The notes below the pieces were generated by a model that searched no databases, had not been told where the DNA came from, and was given only the letters and a program-made list of their open reading frames with translations. A stretch of 64,000 nucleotides of DNA from Candidatus Omnitrophota bacterium (GTDB lineage Bacteria; Ratteibacteria; UBA8468; B48-G9; DTJG01), in the NCBI GenBank assembly GCA_023818965.1, contig JAMWCD010000005.1:215782-279781 (forward strand), written 5' to 3'. The translations under genes and the position numbers were made by a program. The number at the start of each line of letters is the position of its first letter. Position 1 is the stretch's first letter. Positions 8,529 to 17,385 of the stretch are shown piece by piece.

Positions 8529-9617
8529 ATGGAAAAATTCAGGATTAAAAAAAATATCATTTACGACAGGAAAACAGGAAAGGAAATCTGGGAAATTGGT
8601 AATCAGTCAAACTTTGATTGTGTTGCCAATTATTTCTATAATCAATCCTTTTCCCATGACGAAAAATATTTTATCTTCAGTTCAAATAGAACAGGTAATA
8701 TTGAATTGTATCGCATGGAACTTGAAAGTGATGAAGTCGTTCAGATTACAGAAAACTTCAATCACTGGTACGGGTGGGTTGTTTATAATGACCAGGTCAT
8801 ATGCAATGATGGTGAAAGAATTTTCGCAATAAACATCTATGATTTAACAGTTAGGGAAATATCCCGAAAAACAAAAGATGGAGAAATCTGCGGGACACCT
8901 GTGATTTCGGGGAATGGTAAAAACATATGCTGCCTTTACAGAGAACAAGAAAAATGGAGTGTTGTAATCAGTGAAATTGATGGTTCAAAATTAATTGATG
9001 CTTACGAATTCCCTTCTGAATTTGAACAAATATCCCACTTACAATCTGTCCCAGGGGAAAAATTACTGTTGAGTTTTGCTCCTTTACCCGACCATCAGAA
9101 CAATTTTGACCTTCCACCGTCAAAAAGGGCAAGAACATGGATACTTGATATTGAGACACAAGTTGCCCGACCATTTTTAATAATGCCAGAAGGATACCGT
9201 GCAACCCATGAATACTGGTATAATGGAAACAATTGCCGACTGTACTTCCATAAAAAAACAGTCCCACACTGGACGCCTGCATCTATCTGTTCCATTGATT
9301 TAAATGGAGATGATTTTAAACAACATTTTTATTCTGAGTCAAGAAAACTCGGGCATTCGTTTATTTACAAAAACTTCATTGTATCTGATGTTCAACAGCC
9401 CGGTGAGAATGAATTATATCTGATTAACATCGAAACAGGAAAATCTGAAATCATTTGCTGGCCTGATTCTTCCTGTAGTCCAGAAAGAAATCAACTGGGT
9501 CATGTCCATCCTTCTTTCAGTACCAAGGGAAACTATATTATCTATTCATCCGACAAAAACGGAAAAACACATATTTACATTGTTCCACTAAAAACAATAA
9601 TAAGGACCTTACAATGA
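8529..9617 (+). CDS. Oligogalacturonate lyase-like beta-propeller
   Basis: A 362-residue beta-propeller resembling oligogalacturonate lyase (Ogl, pectate lyase family 22), which splits unsaturated galacturonate dimers in the cytoplasm. Repeats such as KYFIFSSNRTGNIELYRM and NYIIYSSDKNGKTHIYIV are WD40/TolB-like blades. His276, Gln322, His325 and His327 (in NQLGHVHPSF) match the spacing of the Mn2+ ligands known from Yersinia Ogl (one His, then Q-x-x-H-x-H). There is no signal peptide, as expected for a cytoplasmic enzyme. AAGGA precedes ATG by eight bases. It overlaps the next gene by 4 bp (ATGA). KDG kinase and KDPG aldolase at 35.8-37.4 kb would use its products. Confidence 0.65.
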   Translation: MEKFRIKKNIIYDRKTGKEIWEIGNQSNFDCVANYFYNQSFSHDEKYFIFSSNRTGNIELYRMELESDEVVQITENFNHWYGWVVYNDQVICNDGERIFAINIYDLTVREISRKTKDGEICGTPVISGNGKNICCLYREQEKWSVVISEIDGSKLIDAYEFPSEFEQISHLQSVPGEKLLLSFAPLPDHQNNFDLPPSKRARTWILDIETQVARPFLIMPEGYRATHEYWYNGNNCRLYFHKKTVPHWTPASICSIDLNGDDFKQHFYSESRKLGHSFIYKNFIVSDVQQPGENELYLINIETGKSEIICWPDSSCSPERNQLGHVHPSFSTKGNYIIYSSDKNGKTHIYIVPLKTIIRTLQ

Positions 9618-11035
9618 AAACATTCTTAATTCTGTTGCTTTTCTTTGCAGGAGGTATCATAATGGCTCAAGAAAATGTTTGCGATATTTTAATAAAAAAT
9701 ACAGTTCCTGTGACAACTCCAGTGGAAGGAAGATTACCTGTTTTTGTCTGGGCACGAATTCCAGCCAATCTCTCAGAGCAACAATTGATGGATTATCTGA
9801 CAGAACTTGAGAAGAGAAAAATTGTACTACTGACAGGCTGGAAAATTCCAAAAAATGATATTGAAAAAGGAATAGAAGAGGCATTGAAAATTGATAGAAT
9901 AAGGAAAAAACTTGGGCTCGATGTGTTTGTTGATGCAACATCCATTGTTTACCAGTTTTTTGATGGGAGTGAACAAACAGCACATATTGATGACAATGGT
10001 CAACCCTTTTTTGATACATCCTTTTCAAAAGGGGTAAAAATTGGCTGTCCTTTCAGGATTGAATCAAGATATCCTGTTATTGAATCAAGAATAAGAAAAT
10101 TTCTTGAGGCATACAAAAAGGAAGGAATTAATATAAAATATTGGGCTGTTGACTGGGAAGTTGATGGTCCAATGGAATGGAACGATGCATGGAATAATTC
10201 AAAAAAATGCAAAATATGCAGACAAAACATAAAAAATATTGAAAACTTTGAAGAATTTCAAAAAGCAATAAGAAAAAAAAGAGCAGAGTTACAAAAAATC
10301 GTGTTTGTTAACAATGTAAAGGAATTTTATCCTGATTGCCTGATTGGAAATTATGCTGTAAATCCCCATGATGGATACAGATACTGGTATGACTATTTTG
10401 AAAAAGAAGTTGAGGGAGCAAAATATCAAAAAAAACATAATGCACTTCACAGAAAATGGTTTGATGAATTCAGGGGCTCAGGATATACGATGGCAATGCC
10501 TGTCATTTATACCTGGTACAAATTTTTCAATGACTACACATTTGAACAAAAAGAATACAGATGGTTTTACCCATTGATGAAGGAAATTACATCTGCCGGG
10601 AAAAATACAGGTTCGGGTATTCCAATCATCAGTTTTGTTCACTGGCAAACAGTTCTTATACCTGAAAAAGTACCTGACGATTTTGTTCCCTTAAGCAGGG
10701 AAAAATATAAACAATTACTCTGGCATATGCTATTAAGGAGGCATAATGGGTTCTGTCTGTGGTCTCCGCTGAAAGAAATGCCTGAAGAAATTAAGGTTGT
10801 TGACGAAGTTTACATAGAAAGTTTGAAATATAATGATTTTATCCTTCATGGCACACCAGTGTTCTGGGATGTTCCTGAAGAACCCGAAACTGTTGTTTCT
10901 GGAATAAAATTGAAAAACAAGTTACTTTTTGTTCGAACAGATTTTGGTAAATCCGAAGTAATTGAAAAGAACATTGATGGGAAAAAAGTTAAAATACCTG
11001 CTGTTTCAGGTCCAGCAATCATTGAAATAAAATGA
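9614..11035 (+). CDS. Secreted protein of unknown function
   Basis: A 473-residue protein with a signal peptide (MKTFLILLLFFAGGIIMAQE, cleavage after about residue 18). I do not recognise a family. Alternating stretches such as VFVWARIP, KYWAVDWEVDGPMEW and GIPIISFVHWQ, plus many Trp, Tyr, Asp and Glu residues, suggest a glycosidase-like TIM barrel. A CKICRQN pair of cysteines sits near residue 200. It overlaps both the gene before it (ATGA) and the one after it by 4 bp, so it is the middle gene of a three-gene operon with two propeller proteins. A role in handling polysaccharide is inference from that context. Confidence 0.65.
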   Translation: MKTFLILLLFFAGGIIMAQENVCDILIKNTVPVTTPVEGRLPVFVWARIPANLSEQQLMDYLTELEKRKIVLLTGWKIPKNDIEKGIEEALKIDRIRKKLGLDVFVDATSIVYQFFDGSEQTAHIDDNGQPFFDTSFSKGVKIGCPFRIESRYPVIESRIRKFLEAYKKEGINIKYWAVDWEVDGPMEWNDAWNNSKKCKICRQNIKNIENFEEFQKAIRKKRAELQKIVFVNNVKEFYPDCLIGNYAVNPHDGYRYWYDYFEKEVEGAKYQKKHNALHRKWFDEFRGSGYTMAMPVIYTWYKFFNDYTFEQKEYRWFYPLMKEITSAGKNTGSGIPIISFVHWQTVLIPEKVPDDFVPLSREKYKQLLWHMLLRRHNGFCLWSPLKEMPEEIKVVDEVYIESLKYNDFILHGTPVFWDVPEEPETVVSGIKLKNKLLFVRTDFGKSEVIEKNIDGKKVKIPAVSGPAIIEIK

Positions 11036-12330
11036 GATTCTACCAGGAAAAAATTTATCAGTTTGAATGGTTCAATCAAAATGGGACAGGGCCATTATGG
11101 TGTCTTGGCTCATCATGTATTGCTGCCATTGACAAAAAGATTTTTGTTAGCGCGTGGGAACAGGTAAAACACATCCCACCGTTAAATTGTGCACGATGGA
11201 TACTATATAAAAAAACAAATTCAAACTGGAAGATTTTGAAAGTTGATAACCAGTTCACAAGAGAACCTGCTCCAGTATGCGTGCTTAATGATGGAAGAAT
11301 ATTTGTTTCAGCAAATCCCTTTATGCTTGAAAAAGAGGCATATCAGGGAGTAAGTATGCCAGTTGTTCATCAATTTTTCCCGCCTGATTACAAAAAAGAA
11401 ATAAAACAACCTGTTTACTGGTGCGAGCCAGTAACATTCTGGGAACATTCATACAGAAACTTTGCAACTGATGTTGCAAATTGCCAAATCGTACTTTTTC
11501 ACAATAAGGGATATGAAAAAGCATACTGGTCACTTCTCGATAAAAATGGTAAATGGTCGCATTCAGGAAAACTCTACTGGCCATGGGGCTATGGTTATGA
11601 AATACCACAAAGAATAAGATTATGCTACAACAATGTTTTGATAAAAAACAGTGCTGTGTATGTTTTTGGAACAAGTGATATTGTTGAACCAAATCCAGTA
11701 TGGAGACAGTATAAAAGACAGATTACTGGCAGAGAATGGGATTTTGATTTCAGACGTGTGTTTTTTTCTTTTACTCCTGACATAAAAAAAGAACCATTCA
11801 TATACTGGATTGAAATAGCAGAAAGAGAAAAAACCGCAGGATACGTAAGAAATGCCGATTTGTATGTTGATGATAATGGAATTGTTCATTTGTTGTGGGT
11901 AGAAAAAAACTGTGATGAAAGATTAAGAGAAAAATTTTTTCCTGACGAAATCCTGACATATTCACTCAAATATGCACAGATGAAAAATGGAAAAATGATT
12001 GAAAAAAAGGATATTCTGTTTTTCACTGAGGAAAAAATTTCTAACATCTGGGGAAGGTTTCATATAACGTCTGAGAAAAGATTATTTATCTTTGTTGCAG
12101 TTTCAGGATTGGACGAACAACAAAAACAACGTGCAATTAATTATCTTATTGAGATTGATTCAACAGGAAATATTGTTTCAAAAGAAACCGTGAGATTTAC
12201 AAAACCATTCACAATTTTCCATACTGCAGGCATAAGAAATGGTTCACCACCTTCAAATGTTATTCATATATACGGACATCCTCAGGGTATCGACAATGAA
12301 GTTTGGTATGGGAGCATTGAAATCAATTGA
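11032..12330 (+). CDS. BNR/sialidase-like beta-propeller protein
   Basis: A 432-residue protein rich in beta strands, Trp and Asp, with repeats of the kind AAIDKKIFVSAWEQ, VLNDGRIFVSAN, LYVDDNGIVHLLWVE and HITSEKRLFIFVAVSG that look like BNR/Asp-box propeller blades. There is no clear signal peptide. It overlaps the secreted protein gene before it by 4 bp and ends 2 bp before the convergent URO-D gene. No catalytic residues can be assigned; glycan recognition or cleavage is a guess from the operon. Confidence 0.6.
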   Translation: MRFYQEKIYQFEWFNQNGTGPLWCLGSSCIAAIDKKIFVSAWEQVKHIPPLNCARWILYKKTNSNWKILKVDNQFTREPAPVCVLNDGRIFVSANPFMLEKEAYQGVSMPVVHQFFPPDYKKEIKQPVYWCEPVTFWEHSYRNFATDVANCQIVLFHNKGYEKAYWSLLDKNGKWSHSGKLYWPWGYGYEIPQRIRLCYNNVLIKNSAVYVFGTSDIVEPNPVWRQYKRQITGREWDFDFRRVFFSFTPDIKKEPFIYWIEIAEREKTAGYVRNADLYVDDNGIVHLLWVEKNCDERLREKFFPDEILTYSLKYAQMKNGKMIEKKDILFFTEEKISNIWGRFHITSEKRLFIFVAVSGLDEQQKQRAINYLIEIDSTGNIVSKETVRFTKPFTIFHTAGIRNGSPPSNVIHIYGHPQGIDNEVWYGSIEIN

Positions 12331-12332
12331 TA

Positions 12333-13442
12333 TCAACTGTTAAATTCAAGAATTCTCTTTCTGTAATGCATATAATTTTCAAATGAAACTTCTTCTGGAA
12401 CACCGTGGTCACATGTTGGAATATAACCACCCCTTTTATACATTGCAGGAAGTATCCTGTCAAGATGCCTGTCAATTTCTTCAATTGACCTGGCAAGAAC
12501 TCTTTTATCAATACCACCAAACATTGCAATATCAGGAAACTTTTCTCCATCCCTGACCACATCACAACCCGAAGCAACTTCAAAGGGACTCATTACGTCC
12601 ATTCCAAGTTCTTTATAAAGAGGTATTACTGGTATCGCATAACCATCTGTGTCAATATGAAAATACAGGTGTTTCCCTGACCATGACTGCCGTCTTTTAA
12701 TATTTGTAATAAGTTGCTGATAATAAGGAAATAAAAATTCTTTTATCATCTTTGGTGAAATCAATGGTCCATGATTATAACAGATATCTTCTCCAAAATA
12801 TAGTTCGTCAATTGCCACATATTTCTGATGCATTTCAATAATTTTATCTGCAAGTTCAAACCATGTCCTCATACAATCGTGAACAATATCAGGATGGTCG
12901 TAAAAAAATAATGGGAGTTCCTGTGGTCCAATCAGACATCGCAGATACATATAACCACCAATGACACGTTCAGTAATAATCATTCCATTTTTTTCGGCTT
13001 CACAAAGTTTCTGAATAATCTGTTCAAATTGCTTTTTCCTTGTCTCAGTTTCAGGATTTAATCTCCATTTTACATTCTCAATCCATGTTTTCCAGTCCTT
13101 CACAGGATGACTGACATATTCAGGCATAAAACCATTTCTTCTTCCCTTGAAAAAAAGAACATGCCTTCCTGATTCATCCTGAACAAGTTCATAATCATCC
13201 CTGTCCTCAATCACTTTATTTTCAAAACATGGTTCAAATGGAGCAAGTGTCCATCCAAGTTGTCCGATATCATAATTTCCAGGCGGATCAAATCCAAAAA
13301 GTTCGTTAATATTTGTCTTTTCATCAATTTTCCCTTCCCTTTTCCATTTTTCAAGAGTAAAAAATCCAAATTCTCTCTGAAAAAACGGAGCATATGGTTT
13401 TCTTTCATAAATTTGTCTTAACTTCTTCGCACTCTCAATCAT
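12333..13442 (-). CDS. URO-D family protein (corrinoid methyltransferase-like)
   Basis: A 369-residue member of the uroporphyrinogen decarboxylase superfamily. Features are GGYMYLRCLIGPQELPLFFYDHP, FGEDICYNHGPLISPKMIKEFLFPYYQQL and the segment leading to HIDTDGYAIPVIPLYKELGMD. In anaerobes such divergent URO-D proteins are mostly methyl-transferring enzymes working with corrinoid proteins, not heme enzymes. A His/Asp in place of the usual H-x-C-G zinc motif makes the catalytic class uncertain. A PAS protein gene lies immediately upstream and a second URO-D gene beyond that, all on the minus strand. Confidence 0.75.
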   Translation of the reverse strand: MIESAKKLRQIYERKPYAPFFQREFGFFTLEKWKREGKIDEKTNINELFGFDPPGNYDIGQLGWTLAPFEPCFENKVIEDRDDYELVQDESGRHVLFFKGRRNGFMPEYVSHPVKDWKTWIENVKWRLNPETETRKKQFEQIIQKLCEAEKNGMIITERVIGGYMYLRCLIGPQELPLFFYDHPDIVHDCMRTWFELADKIIEMHQKYVAIDELYFGEDICYNHGPLISPKMIKEFLFPYYQQLITNIKRRQSWSGKHLYFHIDTDGYAIPVIPLYKELGMDVMSPFEVASGCDVVRDGEKFPDIAMFGGIDKRVLARSIEEIDRHLDRILPAMYKRGGYIPTCDHGVPEEVSFENYMHYRKRILEFNS

Positions 13443-13467
13443 TTTTAGAAAAATTCAGGTAAAATTG

Positions 13468-14274
13468 TTATTCCTTCAGAAAATCAGTAATTTCTCTCAT
13501 AAGTGTTATGACATGGATAACATTTTCTCTTTCAAAAATCGGAATTTTTCTCGTCTCAGTAATAATTTTTTTCTCATCAATAAGATTTTCTTCTTTTGTT
13601 ATCAAAATTTCACCTGTATTGAAAATCCTTTGATACTCCTTCCTGATTTTTTCATCAAGAAATGGATAAACATCGAAAAGTTTTTTGTTCACCATATCTG
13701 TTTCAAACCCAAGTATTCTGCACCATTTTCTCATAGTTTCGTTACAATACAGGATTGTATAATCAGTATCAATGATATGCACTGCCTCTGGAAGAAGATT
13801 GAAAATCCTTGCAAGGACTTTTTCTGTCTCATGAGGAACAAAATCTTTTTTAAATACCTCTGTTCCAAAACTAATTGTTTTCGCAATATTTATACCCTCT
13901 TGAATGTAGGCATTCCTCCATAAAAAAAGTTTTATTGTCCTGTATTTTGTCATAACAGGATTTTCATAATATTCATACGGATTCACATAACCCTCAATAA
14001 TTTTATTGAAAACAAATTTCAGATTCTCTCTGACATTTTCTGGTATACATTTGTCAAACCAGTTTTCTCCAATTAAATTCTCCACTGAATAACCAAGAAT
14101 TTTTGCACCATTTTCATTGATGAATTCAATAATACCAAATTTATTAAGAACCACAATGATTCCAGGAAAATAAGAAACAATATTTTTGTATTGCTGAAGT
14201 TCTGTGGTGATTTGGTTTATCTGTGCATCTTTAAGTAAAACAAATTGTTTCAACCTTTGAATGTCTTCTTCCAT
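13468..14274 (-). CDS. PAS-domain sensor protein without output domain
   Basis: A 268-residue protein starting MEEDIQRLKQFV, with a short coiled coil then two PAS domains: about 35-140 (YFPGIIVVLNKFGIIEFINENGAKILGYS) and about 165-265 (EAVHIIDTDYTILYCNETMRKWC). No kinase, GGDEF or DNA-binding domain follows. The start at 14274 has AAGGAG four bases upstream; the in-frame ATG 16 codons earlier has none. It lies between two URO-D genes on the same strand, so it may sense substrate or redox state for them; that is inference. Confidence 0.7.
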   Translation of the reverse strand: MEEDIQRLKQFVLLKDAQINQITTELQQYKNIVSYFPGIIVVLNKFGIIEFINENGAKILGYSVENLIGENWFDKCIPENVRENLKFVFNKIIEGYVNPYEYYENPVMTKYRTIKLFLWRNAYIQEGINIAKTISFGTEVFKKDFVPHETEKVLARIFNLLPEAVHIIDTDYTILYCNETMRKWCRILGFETDMVNKKLFDVYPFLDEKIRKEYQRIFNTGEILITKEENLIDEKKIITETRKIPIFERENVIHVITLMREITDFLKE

Positions 14275-14407
14275 ATTGCTCCTTTTCAAGGAAATATTAC
14301 CAGAAAAATGTGATTTTTTCAATATCTATTGTAAGTAGAATAGAATCCTGATAAAAAAGTCCGTTGAAGATATCATGTGACATTCAAAGAAATTCTGAAT
14401 TTGAACA

Positions 14408-15490
14408 TTAATATCTCAGAGTAGAATGCTGTAAGGCTGCTTCATACATCGTGATGATATTTTCGGCAGGTACATCTGCCTGTATATTGTGCGATGGCGC
14501 AAAAATATACCCACCGTTTTCTCCGAGTATGTCAATGCATCTTTTGACTTCCTCGATTATTTTCTCCTTCGTGCCAAAAGGAAGAACCTTCTGAACGTCC
14601 ACTGCTCCATGAAAGCAAATATATTTACCGAATTCTTTCTTTAATTCTTTTAAATCCATCTGGGTTGCTGTATGTTGAATCGGATTCAAAATATCAAGAC
14701 CAATTTCAATAAGGTCAGGAATAAAAATTTTTATACTTCCACATGAATGTAGCATTGCTTTAATTCCGTACTGATGACAGAGTTCTATCATCTTCTTTAA
14801 TGGTTGCTTGAAAAATTGTCTGAATGTTTCAATGCCTATCAATGGACCTGTTTGTGTTCCAAAATCATCACCCATCATAAAAATATCAATATTTTTTGAG
14901 TAGTTTTCAAAAATTTTTTTGTTCAGCAGGTAGTGGAACTCAAAAAGTTTTCCTGTAAGTGCCTCAGCGATTTTTTGATTTGTAACAAGATCCAGCAAAA
15001 AATTCTCAAATCCCCTTAAATACATTGCCAGTTTAAAAAAACTCGTGCGAGTACTCAATCTATCGCCTGTAAATATAATTGCAAAATCACAGAATACTGC
15101 AAGTTTTGCCTTTTCTATATCAAAATTCGAAATATCAGGAAGTTTAAATTTTTCTATTTCTTTTTCATTTTCCATGCTGGCAAGCGGATTATTCACAACT
15201 TCAAGATACTCACCAATCCTTTTTCTTGTTACTCCCCATATATCAACAAAATGCTGATGATCAAGCTTTTTTTGATAACTTCCATCTGATTGCTTTTCAA
15301 AATCTGCCATATTGATATCAAAGCCAGCATATCTAATATCAATGTTAAGTTTCTTCAAAATGTCTTCTTCTGACAAGGAAAAATACCTGCATATTTTGTT
15401 CATTGTTTCACCAGTAGCCCACCAGTCAAATGGAACTCTATCAGTGCAAAAATGCCTGATTGCCTGTAAAACCCTATCTTTTGGTTTCAT
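14408..15490 (-). CDS. URO-D family corrinoid methyltransferase-like protein
   Basis: A 360-residue URO-D family protein opening MKPKDRVLQAIRHFCTDRVPFDWW as in MtaA/CmuA-type methyltransferases. It keeps the metal-binding segment MLHSCGSIKIFIPDLIEIGLDILNP, with the H-x-C-G zinc motif of methylcobalamin:CoM-type enzymes, and ends with FAPSHNIQADVPAENI. AGGAGG lies eight bases upstream of the ATG. Together with the URO-D gene at 12.3 kb and the MttB gene at 3.4 kb it indicates C1 transfer from methylated compounds. The methyl donor is unknown. Confidence 0.8.
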   Translation of the reverse strand: MKPKDRVLQAIRHFCTDRVPFDWWATGETMNKICRYFSLSEEDILKKLNIDIRYAGFDINMADFEKQSDGSYQKKLDHQHFVDIWGVTRKRIGEYLEVVNNPLASMENEKEIEKFKLPDISNFDIEKAKLAVFCDFAIIFTGDRLSTRTSFFKLAMYLRGFENFLLDLVTNQKIAEALTGKLFEFHYLLNKKIFENYSKNIDIFMMGDDFGTQTGPLIGIETFRQFFKQPLKKMIELCHQYGIKAMLHSCGSIKIFIPDLIEIGLDILNPIQHTATQMDLKELKKEFGKYICFHGAVDVQKVLPFGTKEKIIEEVKRCIDILGENGGYIFAPSHNIQADVPAENIITMYEAALQHSTLRY

Positions 15491-15502
15491 ACTGATTTCC
15501 TC

Positions 15503-16276
15503 CTATCTTGAAAATATTTTGTAAAGAAAATAAAAAGCCAGTGGCACAAAAAAAACAGAGAAAAAAATGAAAGAAGTGAGAAAAGATGCATTTTTTATGT
15601 ACCAGACGAAAAATGAAACCACAATCATTAAAACAACGGCAAAAATTAAATTTTTTTTCAGATCACTGCTACTGCGTAAAATTTCATGTTTTACTGCTTT
15701 TATCGATGGCTTCAATGCTCCGCACGACCTGCATTTCTCCTGGCTGGAAGAATTTGTCATACTGCATTCAGGACATATCCAGAGTTTCTTTTGTTTCAAA
15801 AGGATTTCCTGTTTTGCAACATTTATCTTATGGACTATTTCTGGTGTTTCTCTGATTTCCCTTGCCTTTCTATAATAAATCAGTGCCTTATCAAAATCCT
15901 GACGGCTAAGATAAATGTCTCCAGCCCTTTCAAATCCTGAACCATTATTGAACCTTCCTGCTGATTGAATGGCTTTCAAAATTTCTACCTTTAATTTTTT
16001 TTCTTCATCCTGCCTTTCAATAAACTGATTGATTTTGATGATAAGAAAATAAATAGATACAGGTATTAGTGGCGAGAAAAATATAAATCTTTGTGGAAAT
16101 TTTCCTGCAATGCTAAAAAAACATAAAACAAGGCAACCCAGTGTTATAATTTCGAGAAAGAGAAAATTTGCAAATGAAATATGGGTTTCCTGAGGATAAC
16201 TAAACCATATCCACCATGATTCTACTGCAATGATTGTAATGGCAAGAACATAAATTACAGGTGTAAGTCCGCTCAT
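15503..16276 (-). CDS. Membrane protein with TPR-like segment and zinc ribbon
   Basis: A 257-residue protein. Three membrane segments lie at about 5-25, 35-58 and 66-84. A TPR-like stretch follows (AGDIYLSRQDFDKALIYYRKAREI, about 120-145), then a zinc ribbon of RanBP2 type (CPECSMTNSSSQEKCRSCG, about 170-188), then two more membrane segments at the C-terminus. No exact family is recognised. It follows the DUF3109 gene by 3 bp. A role in organising a membrane complex is only a possibility. Confidence 0.6.
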   Translation of the reverse strand: MSGLTPVIYVLAITIIAVESWWIWFSYPQETHISFANFLFLEIITLGCLVLCFFSIAGKFPQRFIFFSPLIPVSIYFLIIKINQFIERQDEEKKLKVEILKAIQSAGRFNNGSGFERAGDIYLSRQDFDKALIYYRKAREIRETPEIVHKINVAKQEILLKQKKLWICPECSMTNSSSQEKCRSCGALKPSIKAVKHEILRSSSDLKKNLIFAVVLMIVVSFFVWYIKNASFLTSFIFFSVFFVPLAFYFLYKIFSR

Positions 16277-16279
16277 ATA

Positions 16280-16849
16280 TCATTCCGATAATTTTGCAAA
16301 TCCCTTTTTTGAAATCTTTCTCAATTTTTCAACAAATTCTGCGCCATATTTTCTTTCAAGGGCATCTGAAACAAATTCAAAAAGCAGTGGAGAAGAATCC
16401 TGTGATTTACAATGACATATATCCCATCGCTCATAAACAAGCCCTTCAAAAATTCCAAATTTCCTCACCCTTACTGGATAAAGGTGACAGGATACAGGCT
16501 TCCTGAAATCAATTTTTCCTTCCCTCCACGCGATTTCAATCCCGCAATAAACGATCCCATTTTTCTCTGTAGCATAAACACACCAGCCGTTTTCTGCAAG
16601 CGGAGTTTCAATACCACCCAGCATGTTTTTCACCCATAAACCATTTTTCTCAATCGCATTCAAAGATGATGGACTCAGATATTTTGAAACAGCAGGGAAA
16701 ATCGTTGAAAGTATTTCCGGCTCATTATTTTCAAGAGGTGCTCCTCCTGTGCCTTCGCAACAACACATTCCTTTGCATTCTGTAATATTACATGCAAATC
16801 TCGTAACCAGAATCTCTGCGCTTATAAGAATTCTTCCTATGAGAACCAT
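16280..16849 (-). CDS. DUF3109 family cysteine-cluster protein
   Basis: A 189-residue protein with the DUF3109 pattern: an N-terminal FACNITECKGMCCCEG cluster, then APLENNEPEIL, a middle Cys (GWCVYATEKNGIVYCGIE), and SCHLYPVR followed by ICHCK. The ordered cysteines suggest a metal or iron-sulfur site, as proposed for related YkgJ proteins. The family has no established function. It lies 2 bp downstream of the DUF1854 gene and 3 bp upstream of the zinc-ribbon membrane protein, in one operon with the ABC exporter. Confidence 0.8.
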   Translation of the reverse strand: MVLIGRILISAEILVTRFACNITECKGMCCCEGTGGAPLENNEPEILSTIFPAVSKYLSPSSLNAIEKNGLWVKNMLGGIETPLAENGWCVYATEKNGIVYCGIEIAWREGKIDFRKPVSCHLYPVRVRKFGIFEGLVYERWDICHCKSQDSSPLLFEFVSDALERKYGAEFVEKLRKISKKGFAKLSE

Positions 16850-16851
16850 TA

Positions 16852-17385
16852 TTACCAGTAAATGAACCGAGTAAAAAGTTCCTGCTCCATTCTGCTGAGT
16901 TTTGAAATATCCCTGATCACATATCTATCTTCAAAAATATCAATAAGTATTTTCCCTTTGCCTCCAAAATCATATGCATATCTTGTTTCCCATCTCATTG
17001 AAAATTGTTTTGGACCCTTGTCTGTTTCAACATCAAAAAATAAAAGTCCGTATGCAAATTTAATGGAGTTTATTGCAAGAATTTCAAATGAAAAATACTG
17101 TCTTTTCAGTGCTTCAATAATCAATTTTTTTGATTCTTCTGGTAACTGCTCAATATCCTCTATCATACCAATTTCAAATTCCCTGTCTTTTTCATCATAA
17201 GCAAAAAGAGAAATATATTTATTCGGTTGTGTTACAGGAAATGCCGCCACAGCAAAAACCCCTCTGTAAAGAGACCCATCTTCAAGCATCACATGAATTG
17301 TTTCAAAAGTACCCCTAAAAATCTTGATTTTTTTTGGATCAAGAAAAACGATTTCAGGTTTTTCAATTTTTTCTTGTTCCATCAT
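16852..17385 (-). CDS. DUF1854 protein partnered with ABC exporter
   Basis: A 177-residue DUF1854 protein (about 25-175), recognised by the pattern SLYRGVFAVAAFPVTQPNKYISLFAYD, EIGMIEDIEQLPEESKKLIIEAL and the C-terminal ILIDIFEDRYVIRDI. DUF1854 genes are typically next to an ABC transporter, often in cyanophycin loci. Here the ABC gene is directly upstream, sharing one base (TAATG), so translation is coupled. No cyanophycin synthetase or cyanophycinase is in the window. Function is unknown; it probably works with the exporter. Confidence 0.85.
   Translation of the reverse strand: MMEQEKIEKPEIVFLDPKKIKIFRGTFETIHVMLEDGSLYRGVFAVAAFPVTQPNKYISLFAYDEKDREFEIGMIEDIEQLPEESKKLIIEALKRQYFSFEILAINSIKFAYGLLFFDVETDKGPKQFSMRWETRYAYDFGGKGKILIDIFEDRYVIRDISKLSRMEQELFTRFIYW

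Noticed and set aside
9968..11035. Pectate-lyase signature in the 473-residue secreted protein
   Set aside because: No recognisable catalytic motif could be placed; left as unknown.
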